64,000 nt of DNA, taken from contig NZ_CP080590.1 in the NCBI RefSeq assembly GCF_019504385.1, positions 414,001 to 478,000 of the forward strand. Reading direction: 5' to 3'. The position numbers and the translations under genes were made by a program. Shown here piece after piece: positions 7,769 through 15,503 of the stretch. Below the pieces are notes generated by a model that saw only the letters and a program-made list of their open reading frames with translations, did not search any database and had not been told where the DNA came from. Source of the DNA: Devosia salina. GTDB lineage: Bacteria; Pseudomonadota; Alphaproteobacteria; Rhizobiales; Devosiaceae. Within the stretch, counting starts at the first letter, position 1; each line of letters begins with the position of its first letter.

Positions 7769-9043
7769 ATGAGTTTCCTCACCCCTGAGCAACCCCCGCA
7801 GCTCGAAGAGCCCGCAGCCGAGATCGCCTCGGGTGCGCGCCTGGTGCCGCGCATCACCATCCAGGCCTTCTGCGAGAACTCCCAGACCGCCCAGCTGGTC
7901 GAAAGCGCCATGCATGACCGGCGCATGTCCAAGGTGGCGCTGACCACCCACAATGGCGGCATTGAAGGCGCGGTCGAGACCTACAAGTCCAACCCCACGC
8001 CCAATCTGATCATCGTCGAAACGACGCTGTCGCCCCAGGAAATCCCTGCCGCGCTCGGGCGCCTCGCCGAAGTCTGCGATGCCTCCACCCGCGTCATCGT
8101 GCTGGGCCATGTCAACGACGTGCTGCTCTATCGCGAGCTGATCCGCTCGGGCATTTCCGAATATGTGGTGCTGCCGGCCACCTCCGCCGAGATCGTGACC
8201 TCGATCACCGAGCTCTACGCCGCCGAAGGCGCCGCCCCGATCGGGCGTACCGTCGGCTTCATCTCCGCCAAGGGCGGCGCGGGCAGCTCCACCATCGCCC
8301 ACAATGTCGCCTGGGGCATTGCGACCGGTCTCCGGCAGGATTGCCTGATCGTCGACATGGACCTGCCCTTCGGCACGGCCGGCCTCAATTTCAATCAGGA
8401 CCCGCCCCATGGCCTGGCCGATGCTGTGCTGGCCAACCAGAAGGTCGACCAGACCATGCTCGACCGCCTGATGAGCAAGGCGGCCAACCACATCAACCTG
8501 CTGACTGCCCCGGCCACGCTCGACCAGACTTGGGATTTCGAGGAGCGTGAATTCGAGGGCATCATCGAGATCTGCCAGAAAAGCGTGCCGGTCATCGTGC
8601 TCGACATCCCGCACGCCTGGAACGCCTGGACCCGCCAGACCCTGGCCTCGATCGATGATGTCGTCATCGTCGCCGAGCCGGACCTGGCCAATCTGCGCAA
8701 TGCCAGGAACCTGGCCGATGCCATCAAGGTGCTGCGCCCCACCGACAGCGCGCCCAAGCTGGTCATCAACAAGCAGGGCATTCCCCGGCGGCCCGAAATC
8801 GGCGCCGGCGAGTTCGCCTCCTCGGTGGAATGCAGCCTGATCGGCCAGATCGGCTTTGATGCGGCCCTGTTCGGCACGGCCGCCAATAATGGCCAGATGA
8901 TTGCCGAGGTCTCGGCCAACAACAAGATCAACGAAGTGTTCTCCGCCATCGGCATGCAGGTCACCGGCCGGCAGGCCAGCTATGGCACCAGCAAGTCCGC
9001 GAGCCTGCTCAAGCTGCCTTCGCTGTTCAAGAAGCGGGCGTGA
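7769..9043 (+). CDS. cpaE: Pilus assembly ATPase-like protein CpaE
   Basis: A 424-residue MinD/ParA-type protein that localises the tad machinery, usually to a pole. The N-terminal third resembles a response-regulator receiver (TPNLIIVETTLSPQEI, VIVLGHVNDVLLYRELI), without an obvious phosphorylation triad. The C-terminal half has a deviant Walker A loop, SAKGGAGSSTIAHN, and the DMDLPFG motif. The ATG at 7769 has a CAGGAG ribosome site; longer in-frame readings overlap cpaC. It is the fourth of the co-oriented tad genes. Confidence 0.94.
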   Translation: MSFLTPEQPPQLEEPAAEIASGARLVPRITIQAFCENSQTAQLVESAMHDRRMSKVALTTHNGGIEGAVETYKSNPTPNLIIVETTLSPQEIPAALGRLAEVCDASTRVIVLGHVNDVLLYRELIRSGISEYVVLPATSAEIVTSITELYAAEGAAPIGRTVGFISAKGGAGSSTIAHNVAWGIATGLRQDCLIVDMDLPFGTAGLNFNQDPPHGLADAVLANQKVDQTMLDRLMSKAANHINLLTAPATLDQTWDFEEREFEGIIEICQKSVPVIVLDIPHAWNAWTRQTLASIDDVVIVAEPDLANLRNARNLADAIKVLRPTDSAPKLVINKQGIPRRPEIGAGEFASSVECSLIGQIGFDAALFGTAANNGQMIAEVSANNKINEVFSAIGMQVTGRQASYGTSKSASLLKLPSLFKKRA

Positions 9044-9082
9044 GCATGAACCGGGCAGGGGACCAGGAACAGTAGGGATCAT

Positions 9083-10576
9083 ATGTTTGGCAAGCGCACC
9101 ACATTTGGCGGCAATACGCCGGGACTGAGCGAGGCACCGCGTCCGGTGGCCAGCCCAGCCCCCGCTGCCACGCCAGCCCCGCCGCAGCGCCGGTCCAGCG
9201 ACAGTGACGCCATGGCCGCGCGCATGCGCACCACCGACGAGGTGCTCGATGTCCGCGCCCCCGCCGATGCCCAGCGCGCCAAGGAATATTTCCAGACCAA
9301 GTCCGCCATCTTCAACGCGCTGATCGACTCCATCGATCTCAGCCAGCTCGCCACCATGGAGAGCCAGGCCGCCCGCGAGGAAATCCGCGACATTGTCGCC
9401 GAGATCATCGCCCTCAAATCCATCGTCATGTCCATTTCCGAGCAGGAAGACCTGCTCGAGGACATCTGCAACGACGTGCTCGGCTATGGCCCGCTCGAGC
9501 CGCTGCTGGCCCGCGACGACATCGCCGACATCATGGTCAATGGTTCCCAGCGCTGCTACATCGAAGTGGGTGGCAAGGTGCGCCTGACCAATGTGCGCTT
9601 CCGCGACGACGCGCATCTGATGAATGTGTGCCAGCGCATCGTCTCCCAGGTCGGCCGCCGCGTCGATGAAGGCTCGCCCATCTGCGACGCGCGCCTGCCC
9701 GATGGCTCCCGCGTCAACGTCATCGCCCCGCCTCTGGCCATCGATGGTGCTGCGCTCACCATTCGTAAGTTCAAGAAGGACAAGCTGACCCTCCAACAGC
9801 TGGTCAAATACAATTCCATCTCGCCCGAAGGCGCCGAGGTGCTGCGCATCCTGGGCCGCGTCCGCGCCAATGTGCTGATCTCGGGTGGTACCGGTTCGGG
9901 CAAGACCACGCTCCTCAACTGCCTCACCGCCTTCATCGAGAAGGATGAGCGCGTCATCACCTGCGAGGACTCGGCCGAACTCCAGCTCCAGCAGCCCCAT
10001 GTGGTGCGTCTCGAAACCCGCCCGCCCAATCTCGAGGGCGAGGGCGAGATCACCATGCGCGATCTCATCAAGAACTGCCTGCGTATGCGCCCCGAACGCA
10101 TCATCGTGGGCGAAGTGCGCGGACCCGAGGCCTTCGACCTGCTGCAGGCCATGAATACCGGCCATGACGGCTCCATGGGCACGCTGCACGCCAATAGCCC
10201 GCGCGAAGCCCTCAGCCGTCTTGAATCCATGATCACCATGGGCGGCTATGCCCTGCCCAGCCGCACCATCCGCGAAATGGTTGTCTCGTCCATCGACGTC
10301 ATCGTCCAGGCCGCGCGCCTGCGCGATGGTTCGCGCCGCATTACCCACATTTCCGAAGTGCTGGGCATGGAAGGCGACGTCATCGTCACCCAGGACGTGT
10401 TCGTCTACGACATCCTGGGCGAGGACGCCAATGGCATGCTGGTCGGCCGCCACCGCTCCACCGGCATCACCAAGCCGCAATTCACCGAGCGCGCCCGCTA
10501 TTTCAACGAGGAAGCCAATCTGGTCGAGGCGCTGGAAAAGGCCAATACCGAACAGCACGAAATCATGGGACGCTGA
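9083..10576 (+). CDS. cpaF: Pilus secretion ATPase CpaF/TadA
   Basis: A 497-residue secretion ATPase that powers Flp pilus extension (and, in Caulobacter, retraction) from the cytoplasmic face. It shows Walker A ISGGTGSGKTTLLN, the Asp box ITCEDSAELQL, Walker B RIIVGEVRGPEAFDLL and the His box GTLHANSPREALSRLE. The first 60 residues are Pro/Ala/Ser-rich, presumably a flexible linker. Only two bases separate its stop from tadB. Confidence 0.97.
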   Translation: MFGKRTTFGGNTPGLSEAPRPVASPAPAATPAPPQRRSSDSDAMAARMRTTDEVLDVRAPADAQRAKEYFQTKSAIFNALIDSIDLSQLATMESQAAREEIRDIVAEIIALKSIVMSISEQEDLLEDICNDVLGYGPLEPLLARDDIADIMVNGSQRCYIEVGGKVRLTNVRFRDDAHLMNVCQRIVSQVGRRVDEGSPICDARLPDGSRVNVIAPPLAIDGAALTIRKFKKDKLTLQQLVKYNSISPEGAEVLRILGRVRANVLISGGTGSGKTTLLNCLTAFIEKDERVITCEDSAELQLQQPHVVRLETRPPNLEGEGEITMRDLIKNCLRMRPERIIVGEVRGPEAFDLLQAMNTGHDGSMGTLHANSPREALSRLESMITMGGYALPSRTIREMVVSSIDVIVQAARLRDGSRRITHISEVLGMEGDVIVTQDVFVYDILGEDANGMLVGRHRSTGITKPQFTERARYFNEEANLVEALEKANTEQHEIMGR

Positions 10577-10578
10577 CC

Positions 10579-11556
10579 ATGACCACCACGCTCCTGCTCC
10601 TCGTCCTCTTCGCAGTCACTATCGGGGCCGCCGGCTTTGCCCTGGTCCCCTCGGCGCTGGGCAACAAGCGGGCCGAAGCGCGCATGAAGGCGTTCCAGGG
10701 CGATATCCGGGCCAATCGGCAGACCGCCGATGCCAGCCGCGTCCGCGAAAATCGCCGCAAGACCGTGCAGCAGGCGCTCAAGTCGCAGACCGATGAGCTC
10801 AACGCCAAAAAGCGCGTGAGCCTGGCCGACATGATTTTCCAGGCCGGCATGACCATCAAGCCTGCCACCTTCATCCGCAACAGCGTGATCTTCGGTGTCG
10901 GCCTGTTCATCGTGCTGTTCCTGGCCCAGGTCCCGTTCTATTTCGCCGCCATCTTCGCCGTCGCCGGGGCCTATCTCCTGCCGCGCATGTATGTGTCGCA
11001 CAAGCGCAAGCGCTACCAGAACCAGTTCCTCGACGAATTGCCCAACGCCATCGAGGCCATCGTGCGCGGCGTCAAGACCGGCCTGCCGCTCAACGATTCC
11101 ATGCGCGTTGTTGCCAAGGACACCAAGGAGCCGGTCAAGTCCGAGTTCGCCCGCGTGCTCGACCAGCAGAGCTTCGGCTTCTCCATGACCGAGGCGGTGC
11201 AGATCCTGCTCGAGCGCGTGCCCCTGCCGGAAGTCAATTTCTTCGTCGTCGTCATTTCCGTCCAGCAACAGGCCGGCGGCAATCTCTCGGAAGCCCTGGG
11301 CAATCTGGCGCGCGTGCTGCGCAACCGCAAGAAAATGAAGCAGAAGGTCAAGGCCATGTCCTCCGAGGCCAAGGCGTCGGCCGGCATCATCGGTTCGCTG
11401 CCGATCGTGGTGGCCATCCTGGTCTCGCTGGTGTCGCCGAAATATCTGCTGCCCCTGTTCACCACGCCCATCGGCAATGTGTGTCTGGGCGTCGGCGTCG
11501 TCATGCTGGCCGCCGGCATCTTCGTCATGAACCGCATGGTGCAGTTCGAGGTCTGA
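10579..11556 (+). CDS. tadB: Inner-membrane platform protein TadB
   Basis: A 325-residue type II secretion F-domain protein forming half of the inner-membrane platform that couples CpaF to the pilus. It has an N-terminal helix, a pair of helices near residues 108-145, the conserved cytoplasmic stretch LDELPNAIEAIVRGVKTGLP and two C-terminal helices. The FFVVVISVQQQAGGNLSEAL motif is a TadB signature. It is close behind cpaF and 22 bases ahead of tadC. Confidence 0.95.
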   Translation: MTTTLLLLVLFAVTIGAAGFALVPSALGNKRAEARMKAFQGDIRANRQTADASRVRENRRKTVQQALKSQTDELNAKKRVSLADMIFQAGMTIKPATFIRNSVIFGVGLFIVLFLAQVPFYFAAIFAVAGAYLLPRMYVSHKRKRYQNQFLDELPNAIEAIVRGVKTGLPLNDSMRVVAKDTKEPVKSEFARVLDQQSFGFSMTEAVQILLERVPLPEVNFFVVVISVQQQAGGNLSEALGNLARVLRNRKKMKQKVKAMSSEAKASAGIIGSLPIVVAILVSLVSPKYLLPLFTTPIGNVCLGVGVVMLAAGIFVMNRMVQFEV

Positions 11557-11578
11557 TCTCCGTCATGGGGCTGTCGTC

Positions 11579-12592
11579 ATGAACATCGTCGAACTGCTCA
11601 CCCAGCGGGATTTCCTCATTGCCGTGCTCGCGGCCGTGTCCGCGGCCGCCGTGGTCTTTACCTTCGGCTCCTCGCTCATCGTCAAGCAGGAGATGAAGGC
11701 CCGCATCAAGCGCGTCGCCATCGAACGCGACAAGATGCGGGCCGAGGAAATGGCCCGCTTGCGCGGCAGCAATGGCAATCCCGATGGCCGCGTCTCCATT
11801 CGCCGCGGCACCGAAGCCAAGTCCTACATGAAGCGGGCGGTCGAGCGTTTCGACCTCAAGAAGGCGTTCCAGGACGATTCCACCGTCGACAAGCTGGCCA
11901 TGGCCGGCCTGCGCGGGCAGGGGGAGCTGACCAAGTTCCTGTTCCAGCGCCTCGCCTATCCGGTGGCCATCTTCGCCGTCGCCGCGGTCTATCTGCTGAT
12001 CCTGGCCCCCGGCGATCGCCCGGTCTATCTCAACCTGGTCTATGCCATTGGCGCCGGCCTCCTCGGCGCCTACCTGCCGGTCCTTCTCCTGCGCAACAAG
12101 ACACAGAAGCGCCAGGCCTCCATCCGCCGCTCCTGGCCCGATTGTCTCGATCTGCTGCTGCTCTGCGTCGAGGCCGGCATGTCCATGGAACACGCCTTCA
12201 AGCGCGTGGCCAAGGAGATCGGCGCCCAGTCGGTCGAGCTGGCCGAAGAGCTGACCCTGACCACCGCCGAACTGTCCTTCCTCGAGGACCGTACCCGCGC
12301 CTATGACAATCTGGGCAAGCGCACCGGGCTCGACAACGTCAAGTCGGTGATGACCGCTCTCATCCAGGCCGATCGCTACGGCACCTCCGTGGGCCAGGCG
12401 CTGCGCGTCATGGCCGAGGAAGGCCGCGAAAGCCGCATGATGGATGCCGAAAAGAAGGCCGCGGCCCTGCCGCCCAAGCTCACCGTGCCGCTGATTGTCT
12501 TCTTCCTGCCCGTGCTCTTCATCGTCATCCTCTCGCCCGCCATGATCCAGGTGTTCACCGGCTCGGTCTCCCGCACGATGGGCGGCGGCTGA
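11579..12592 (+). CDS. tadC: Inner-membrane platform protein TadC
   Basis: A 337-residue F-domain protein, the partner of TadB. An N-terminal helix, a central helix pair (residues about 125-175), the conserved motif RRSWPDCLDLLLLCVEAGMS and a final hydrophobic helix before GSVSRTMGGG are visible. It is the last rightward gene of the block. In related tad loci tadD normally lies nearby; here a metal-efflux cassette and palindromes intervene. Confidence 0.94.
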   Translation: MNIVELLTQRDFLIAVLAAVSAAAVVFTFGSSLIVKQEMKARIKRVAIERDKMRAEEMARLRGSNGNPDGRVSIRRGTEAKSYMKRAVERFDLKKAFQDDSTVDKLAMAGLRGQGELTKFLFQRLAYPVAIFAVAAVYLLILAPGDRPVYLNLVYAIGAGLLGAYLPVLLLRNKTQKRQASIRRSWPDCLDLLLLCVEAGMSMEHAFKRVAKEIGAQSVELAEELTLTTAELSFLEDRTRAYDNLGKRTGLDNVKSVMTALIQADRYGTSVGQALRVMAEEGRESRMMDAEKKAAALPPKLTVPLIVFFLPVLFIVILSPAMIQVFTGSVSRTMGGG

Positions 12593-12684
12593 GGGTAGCC
12601 CTCGCGCAGCACTCGCTGCCCGGTCACTATGGGAACAGTGGGCCGCATTGCTTTTGCCCCCCATAAAATCCACCACCCGTCACC

Positions 12685-12701
12685 CTCGGCTTTGAGCCGA
12701 G
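12685..12701. repeat. REP-like palindrome copy 1
   Basis: Arms CTCGGC and GCCGAG around TTTGA, embedded in the wider context GTCACC...CTGTAC, which is shared with the copy at 14806. It lies in the 176-base spacer between the converging tadC and dmeF. Together with four further copies it forms a family described in the findings. Confidence 0.6.
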
Positions 12702-12768
12702 CGCTCTGTACTTGAATGGCAGGAATGGGGTGGGGAGCGGAACGGCGGCTTTTAGTCTGGTTCCTTAA

Positions 12769-13767
12769 TTAACTGACGCTGACCTGCGCCGGTTGCACTT
12801 CGATTGTAACGTGCGAAAGCTCATGGATGATTGCCAGCTTGCTTTTATAGAACTCGACCGTTTGCAGGTGAGGCGAGCGTAAGGCGATGATGGCGCCGTG
12901 ATGGCCAGGTCCAAGCCGCCAAACATGCAGATCGGTGATCTCGCCGCCGTTACCTTCGATTACCTCACGGATCTCACTGGGAAGGTCTTCGTTCTCCGGC
13001 AAGTAGTCGAGCAAAACGGCGCCGGCGTCGCGGATCAGTCCCCAAGACCAACGGGCAATGACAAGCCCACCGACGATCCCCATGGCCGGGTCCAGCCAGT
13101 TCCACCCATAGAGGCTTCCAAAGACAAGAGCCGCGATGGCCAGCACCGAGGTCAGGGCATCTGCGAGCACGTGGAGGTAGGCGGCGCGCAGATTGTTGTC
13201 TGTCGCGGGCAGATGTTCATGATGATCATGGCCATGGTGGTCATGGCCGTGGTCAACATGGGCGTGACCATGATCGTGATGATGGTCATGCCCGTGGTGG
13301 TGATGCGAATGGTCGTCGCGCAACAGCCAAGCACACAGCAGGTTTACCCCTAGACCAATCACGGCAACGGTGATGGCCTGCGAGAAGTTGATTGCCACCG
13401 GACTGTACAGTCGCAGAATGCTCTCCCAGCCGATCAGCAGCGCGATCAGGGCGAGCACCACGGCACTGCCGAAGGCCGCCAGGTCGCCCAGCTTACCGGT
13501 TCCGAACGTGAACCGCGGGTTGCGGGCGTTCTTGCGGGCGAACATGTAAGCCAGCGCGGCGATGAGCATCGCCGCAGCATGGGTGGACATGTGCCAGCCA
13601 TCCGCCACCAGAGCCATTGACCCGTAAATGGACCCGGCGGCGATTTCCACCACCATCATGATCGCCGTGATCGCGATGACCAGCCAGGTGCGGCGCTCAT
13701 TGCGGGCATGATTGTCGCCCAGAAAGACATGGTCATGGGGGCTGGAGAGGCGGGTTTCCTGGGTCAT
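12769..13767 (-). CDS. dmeF: Cation diffusion facilitator, DmeF-like Ni/Co efflux
   Basis: A 332-residue inner-membrane cation diffusion facilitator. It has the metal-site motif ADGWHMSTH in helix 2 and HVLADALTS in helix 5, with a C-terminal cytoplasmic domain. The loop around residues 150-187 is extremely His-rich (HSHHHHGHDHHHDHGH and more), typical of DmeF-like Ni(II)/Co(II) exporters. It overlaps the upstream dmeR by four bases, forming a dmeR-dmeF pair as described in Rhizobium. The substrate (Ni, Co, possibly Zn) is inferred from this pairing. Confidence 0.9.
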   Translation of the reverse strand: MTQETRLSSPHDHVFLGDNHARNERRTWLVIAITAIMMVVEIAAGSIYGSMALVADGWHMSTHAAAMLIAALAYMFARKNARNPRFTFGTGKLGDLAAFGSAVVLALIALLIGWESILRLYSPVAINFSQAITVAVIGLGVNLLCAWLLRDDHSHHHHGHDHHHDHGHAHVDHGHDHHGHDHHEHLPATDNNLRAAYLHVLADALTSVLAIAALVFGSLYGWNWLDPAMGIVGGLVIARWSWGLIRDAGAVLLDYLPENEDLPSEIREVIEGNGGEITDLHVWRLGPGHHGAIIALRSPHLQTVEFYKSKLAIIHELSHVTIEVQPAQVSVS

Positions 13768-14042
13768 TTCAGATAGGTCCTGACGACATCGATGAGCTCC
13801 GCGGCGCCTTGGGCGCGGTCACGATCAGAATCGGTGTCGGGATTGGATACGTGTTCGCGGATGTGATCTTCGATCAACTCGCCAGTTAGGCCGGTTACGG
13901 CGCCACGGATAGAGGCAACGAGGTTGAGAACCTCGCCACAGGGGGCTTCTGCCTCAAGCGACCGCTCGACGGCTTCGATCTGTCCCTTCAGGCGTCGAAC
14001 CCTCGCCAGGAGCTTGTCTTTATGCTTAGAAGTGTGTGACAT
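13764..14042 (-). CDS. dmeR: RcnR/CsoR-family metal-responsive repressor DmeR
   Basis: A 92-residue all-alpha repressor of the FrmR/RcnR family. It begins MSHTSKHKDKLLARVRRLKGQIEAVERSL. The His3 near the N-terminus, Cys36 in EAPCGEV and later His61 and His65 in EDHIREHV fit an RcnR-type Ni/Co site. The ATG at 14042 gives the family length; longer readings would run through the operator. It probably represses itself, dmeF and perhaps the divergent gene through the palindrome just upstream. Confidence 0.9.
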   Translation of the reverse strand: MSHTSKHKDKLLARVRRLKGQIEAVERSLEAEAPCGEVLNLVASIRGAVTGLTGELIEDHIREHVSNPDTDSDRDRAQGAAELIDVVRTYLK

Positions 14043-14044
14043 AA

Positions 14045-14063
14045 CATAGGGGGATACCCTATG
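14045..14063. promoter_or_regulatory. DmeR operator candidate
   Basis: Perfect 7-base arms CATAGGG and CCCTATG around GGATA, with a run of five G residues. It begins two bases upstream of the dmeR start codon. RcnR-family operators are G/C tracts flanked by AT-rich inverted repeats, and the reverse strand core GTATCCCCCTAT resembles the Rhizobium leguminosarum DmeR box as I recall it. It may control both divergent genes. Confidence 0.7.
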
Positions 14064-14103
14064 AGGAGCCCTTGAACAACCCGCAATCGAAATAGAGAAC
14101 TTG

Positions 14104-14703
14104 ATGGCGATGGAAACAATGGATGCGGACCTGCGGCGCACGGTGCTCATCGTCGCCTTGCTCAACCTCGCCTATTTTGGCGTGGAATTTGCCGTCGCCC
14201 TGTCCATAGGCTCGGTATCCCTCTTTGCCGACAGCGTTGATTTTCTTGAGGACACCTCTGTCAATCTGCTCATCTTCTTCGCCCTGGTCTGGACCGCCAG
14301 GAAGCGCGCTAGGGTCGGCATGCTGCTGGCAGGCGTCCTGCTCCTGCCCGCGCTGGCGCTGATTTGGTCGCTTTGGGGCAAGTTCACCAATCCGGTGCCG
14401 CCGGAACCCATTGCGCTGTCGCTAACCGGACTTGGGGCACTTGCAGTCAACCTCAGCTGCGCTTTTATCCTGGCCCGATTTCGTCGTCATAGCGGTAGCC
14501 TGACCCGTGCTGCCTTCCTTTCAGCCCGTAATGACGCCGTTGCCAATGTCTGCATCATCGGCGCCGGGCTGGTGACCGCCTATCTCTGGAACTCTGTATG
14601 GCCCGACGTCGTGGTTGGGTTGGCCATCGCCGCGATGAATATTGATGCTGCTCGCGAAGTCTGGGAGGCAGCCCATGAGGAGCACGCAATTGCCAGGGCC
14701 TGA
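14104..14703 (+). CDS. Short CDF-like membrane protein divergent from dmeRF
   Basis: A 199-residue membrane protein with about six hydrophobic helices. It resembles the membrane domain of cation diffusion facilitators: SLFADSVDFLEDTSVN matches the helix-2 metal motif, and ARNDAVANV sits where helix 5 normally has HxxxD, here altered. The C-terminal cytoplasmic metal domain is missing. It is divergent from dmeR and shares its operator region, so metal control is likely. Possible starts are ATG 14104 or 14110. Transport activity and substrate are uncertain. Confidence 0.72.
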   Translation: MAMETMDADLRRTVLIVALLNLAYFGVEFAVALSIGSVSLFADSVDFLEDTSVNLLIFFALVWTARKRARVGMLLAGVLLLPALALIWSLWGKFTNPVPPEPIALSLTGLGALAVNLSCAFILARFRRHSGSLTRAAFLSARNDAVANVCIIGAGLVTAYLWNSVWPDVVVGLAIAAMNIDAAREVWEAAHEEHAIARA

Positions 14704-14805
14704 GCGGCCGCTTTCGGGGTCGGCGTTGTCAGCCTGGAACGACCACAATGGGGTCGAAATCGGTCTTCCGGTTTTGTCTCTTTGTTTCCACCCCACCGGC
14801 CGTCA

Positions 14806-14826
14806 CCCTCGGCCTCGAGCCGAGGG
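14806..14826 (+). repeat. REP-like palindrome copy 2
   Basis: Arms CCCTCGGC and GCCGAGGG around CTCGA. The flanks GTCA and CTGTACTT match those of the copy at 12685, so these two share orientation and probably origin. Confidence 0.7.
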
Positions 14827-14916
14827 CCCTGTACTTTGGGGGTTTGGCAGGGGCGCTGTGAAGCGACACAAGTCTGAATGGGCGCGATCTCTGGGATGAC
14901 ATCGCCAGGTGAAGAG

Positions 14917-14937
14917 CCCTCGGGTCAAGCCCGAGGG
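14917..14937 (-). repeat. REP-like palindrome copy 3 (opposite orientation)
   Basis: Arms CCCTCGGG and CCCGAGGG around TCAAG, followed by TGAC. The TGAC flank shows that it lies in the orientation opposite to copy 2, about 90 bases away. Confidence 0.7.
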
Positions 14938-15063
14938 TGACGCGCGGTGGGTGGCAAGTCGGCAGGTTTTGATCGTCTCATCGTATGGGCTCGAACGACA
15001 GATTTGAGGTCCGAACCTGCCATCCTCGCCATTTGCACCGATCCTGCCCCACCCACCGCGCCG

Positions 15064-15084
15064 CCCTCGGGCCTGACCCGAGGG
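15064..15084. repeat. REP-like palindrome copy 4
   Basis: Arms CCCTCGGG and CCCGAGGG around CCTGA. Same arms as copy 3 with a different centre. Confidence 0.7.
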
Positions 15085-15120
15085 CCGGTCGACGCCAGGC
15101 CGGCGCGCGCGTTGACAGAG

Positions 15121-15143
15121 GTCCTCGGGTCAGGCCCGAGGAC
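15121..15143. repeat. REP-like palindrome copy 5
   Basis: Arms GTCCTCGGG and CCCGAGGAC around TCAGG. One arm position has changed together with its partner, so pairing is preserved. It is 36 bases after copy 4, in the opposite orientation judged by its centre. Confidence 0.7.
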
Positions 15144-15358
15144 GGACCGGGATCGGTTGAGCGCGAGGCGCGAAACATTTTATCCCCGGGTCCAGAACCT
15201 CACTCATAATCCCCCCATCACTCCCGCGCGGACGGACTGCAGCGAACTTTTGCGGGGGGAGCCGGGCGTAGCTGGGTCGCTCCAGTTGCGCGTCCAGGAA
15301 GCGGTCACCCTGCGACGAGCGTTCAATGGGGACCGAGACCTCTACGAAAAACCGGCGT

Positions 15359-15413
15359 CCCGAGGCGGCGACGTCTCTATTTTACTATTTTACTGAGACG
15401 CACGCGCCTCGGG
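15359..15413. repeat. Long interrupted stem-loop
   Basis: Outer arms CCCGAGGCG and CGCCTCGGG, then inner arms GTCTC and GAGAC, enclose an AT-rich loop that contains the direct repeat TATTTTAC twice. The internal bulges are about five bases on each side. It lies about 90 bases beyond the 3' end of tadD. It may be a repeat, a structured RNA or an extended terminator. Confidence 0.45.
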
Positions 15414-15503
15414 ATACGTCCACACCAGGAGAACCGGAGGCGAAAGCCGGCCGGCGTCCAGCCATGCGTGAACGGGCCTGACCGGACGGGAGCAAACAGG
15501 ATG

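Larger units (their letters stand above)
14704..15503. other. 800-base palindrome-rich spacer before tadD
   Basis: No convincing gene is present between the short CDF-like gene and tadD, which converge. The stretch holds four REP-like palindromes (14806-14826, 14917-14937, 15064-15084, 15121-15143) and a long interrupted stem-loop (15359-15413). Frames that are open here read through the palindromes and look like no protein family. Confidence 0.7.

Noticed and set aside
7751..10558. A 935-codon open frame antisense to cpaE-tadB
   Set aside because: It lies entirely opposite genes with clear motifs and shows the His/Asp/Gly-rich composition typical of antisense frames in GC-rich DNA.
15121..15143. 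Rho-independent terminator
   Set aside because: The palindrome has no T-run on either side and matches the REP-like family instead.
14642..15396. Open frames in the spacer before tadD
   Set aside because: They read through REP palindromes, have no ribosome sites and resemble no protein.
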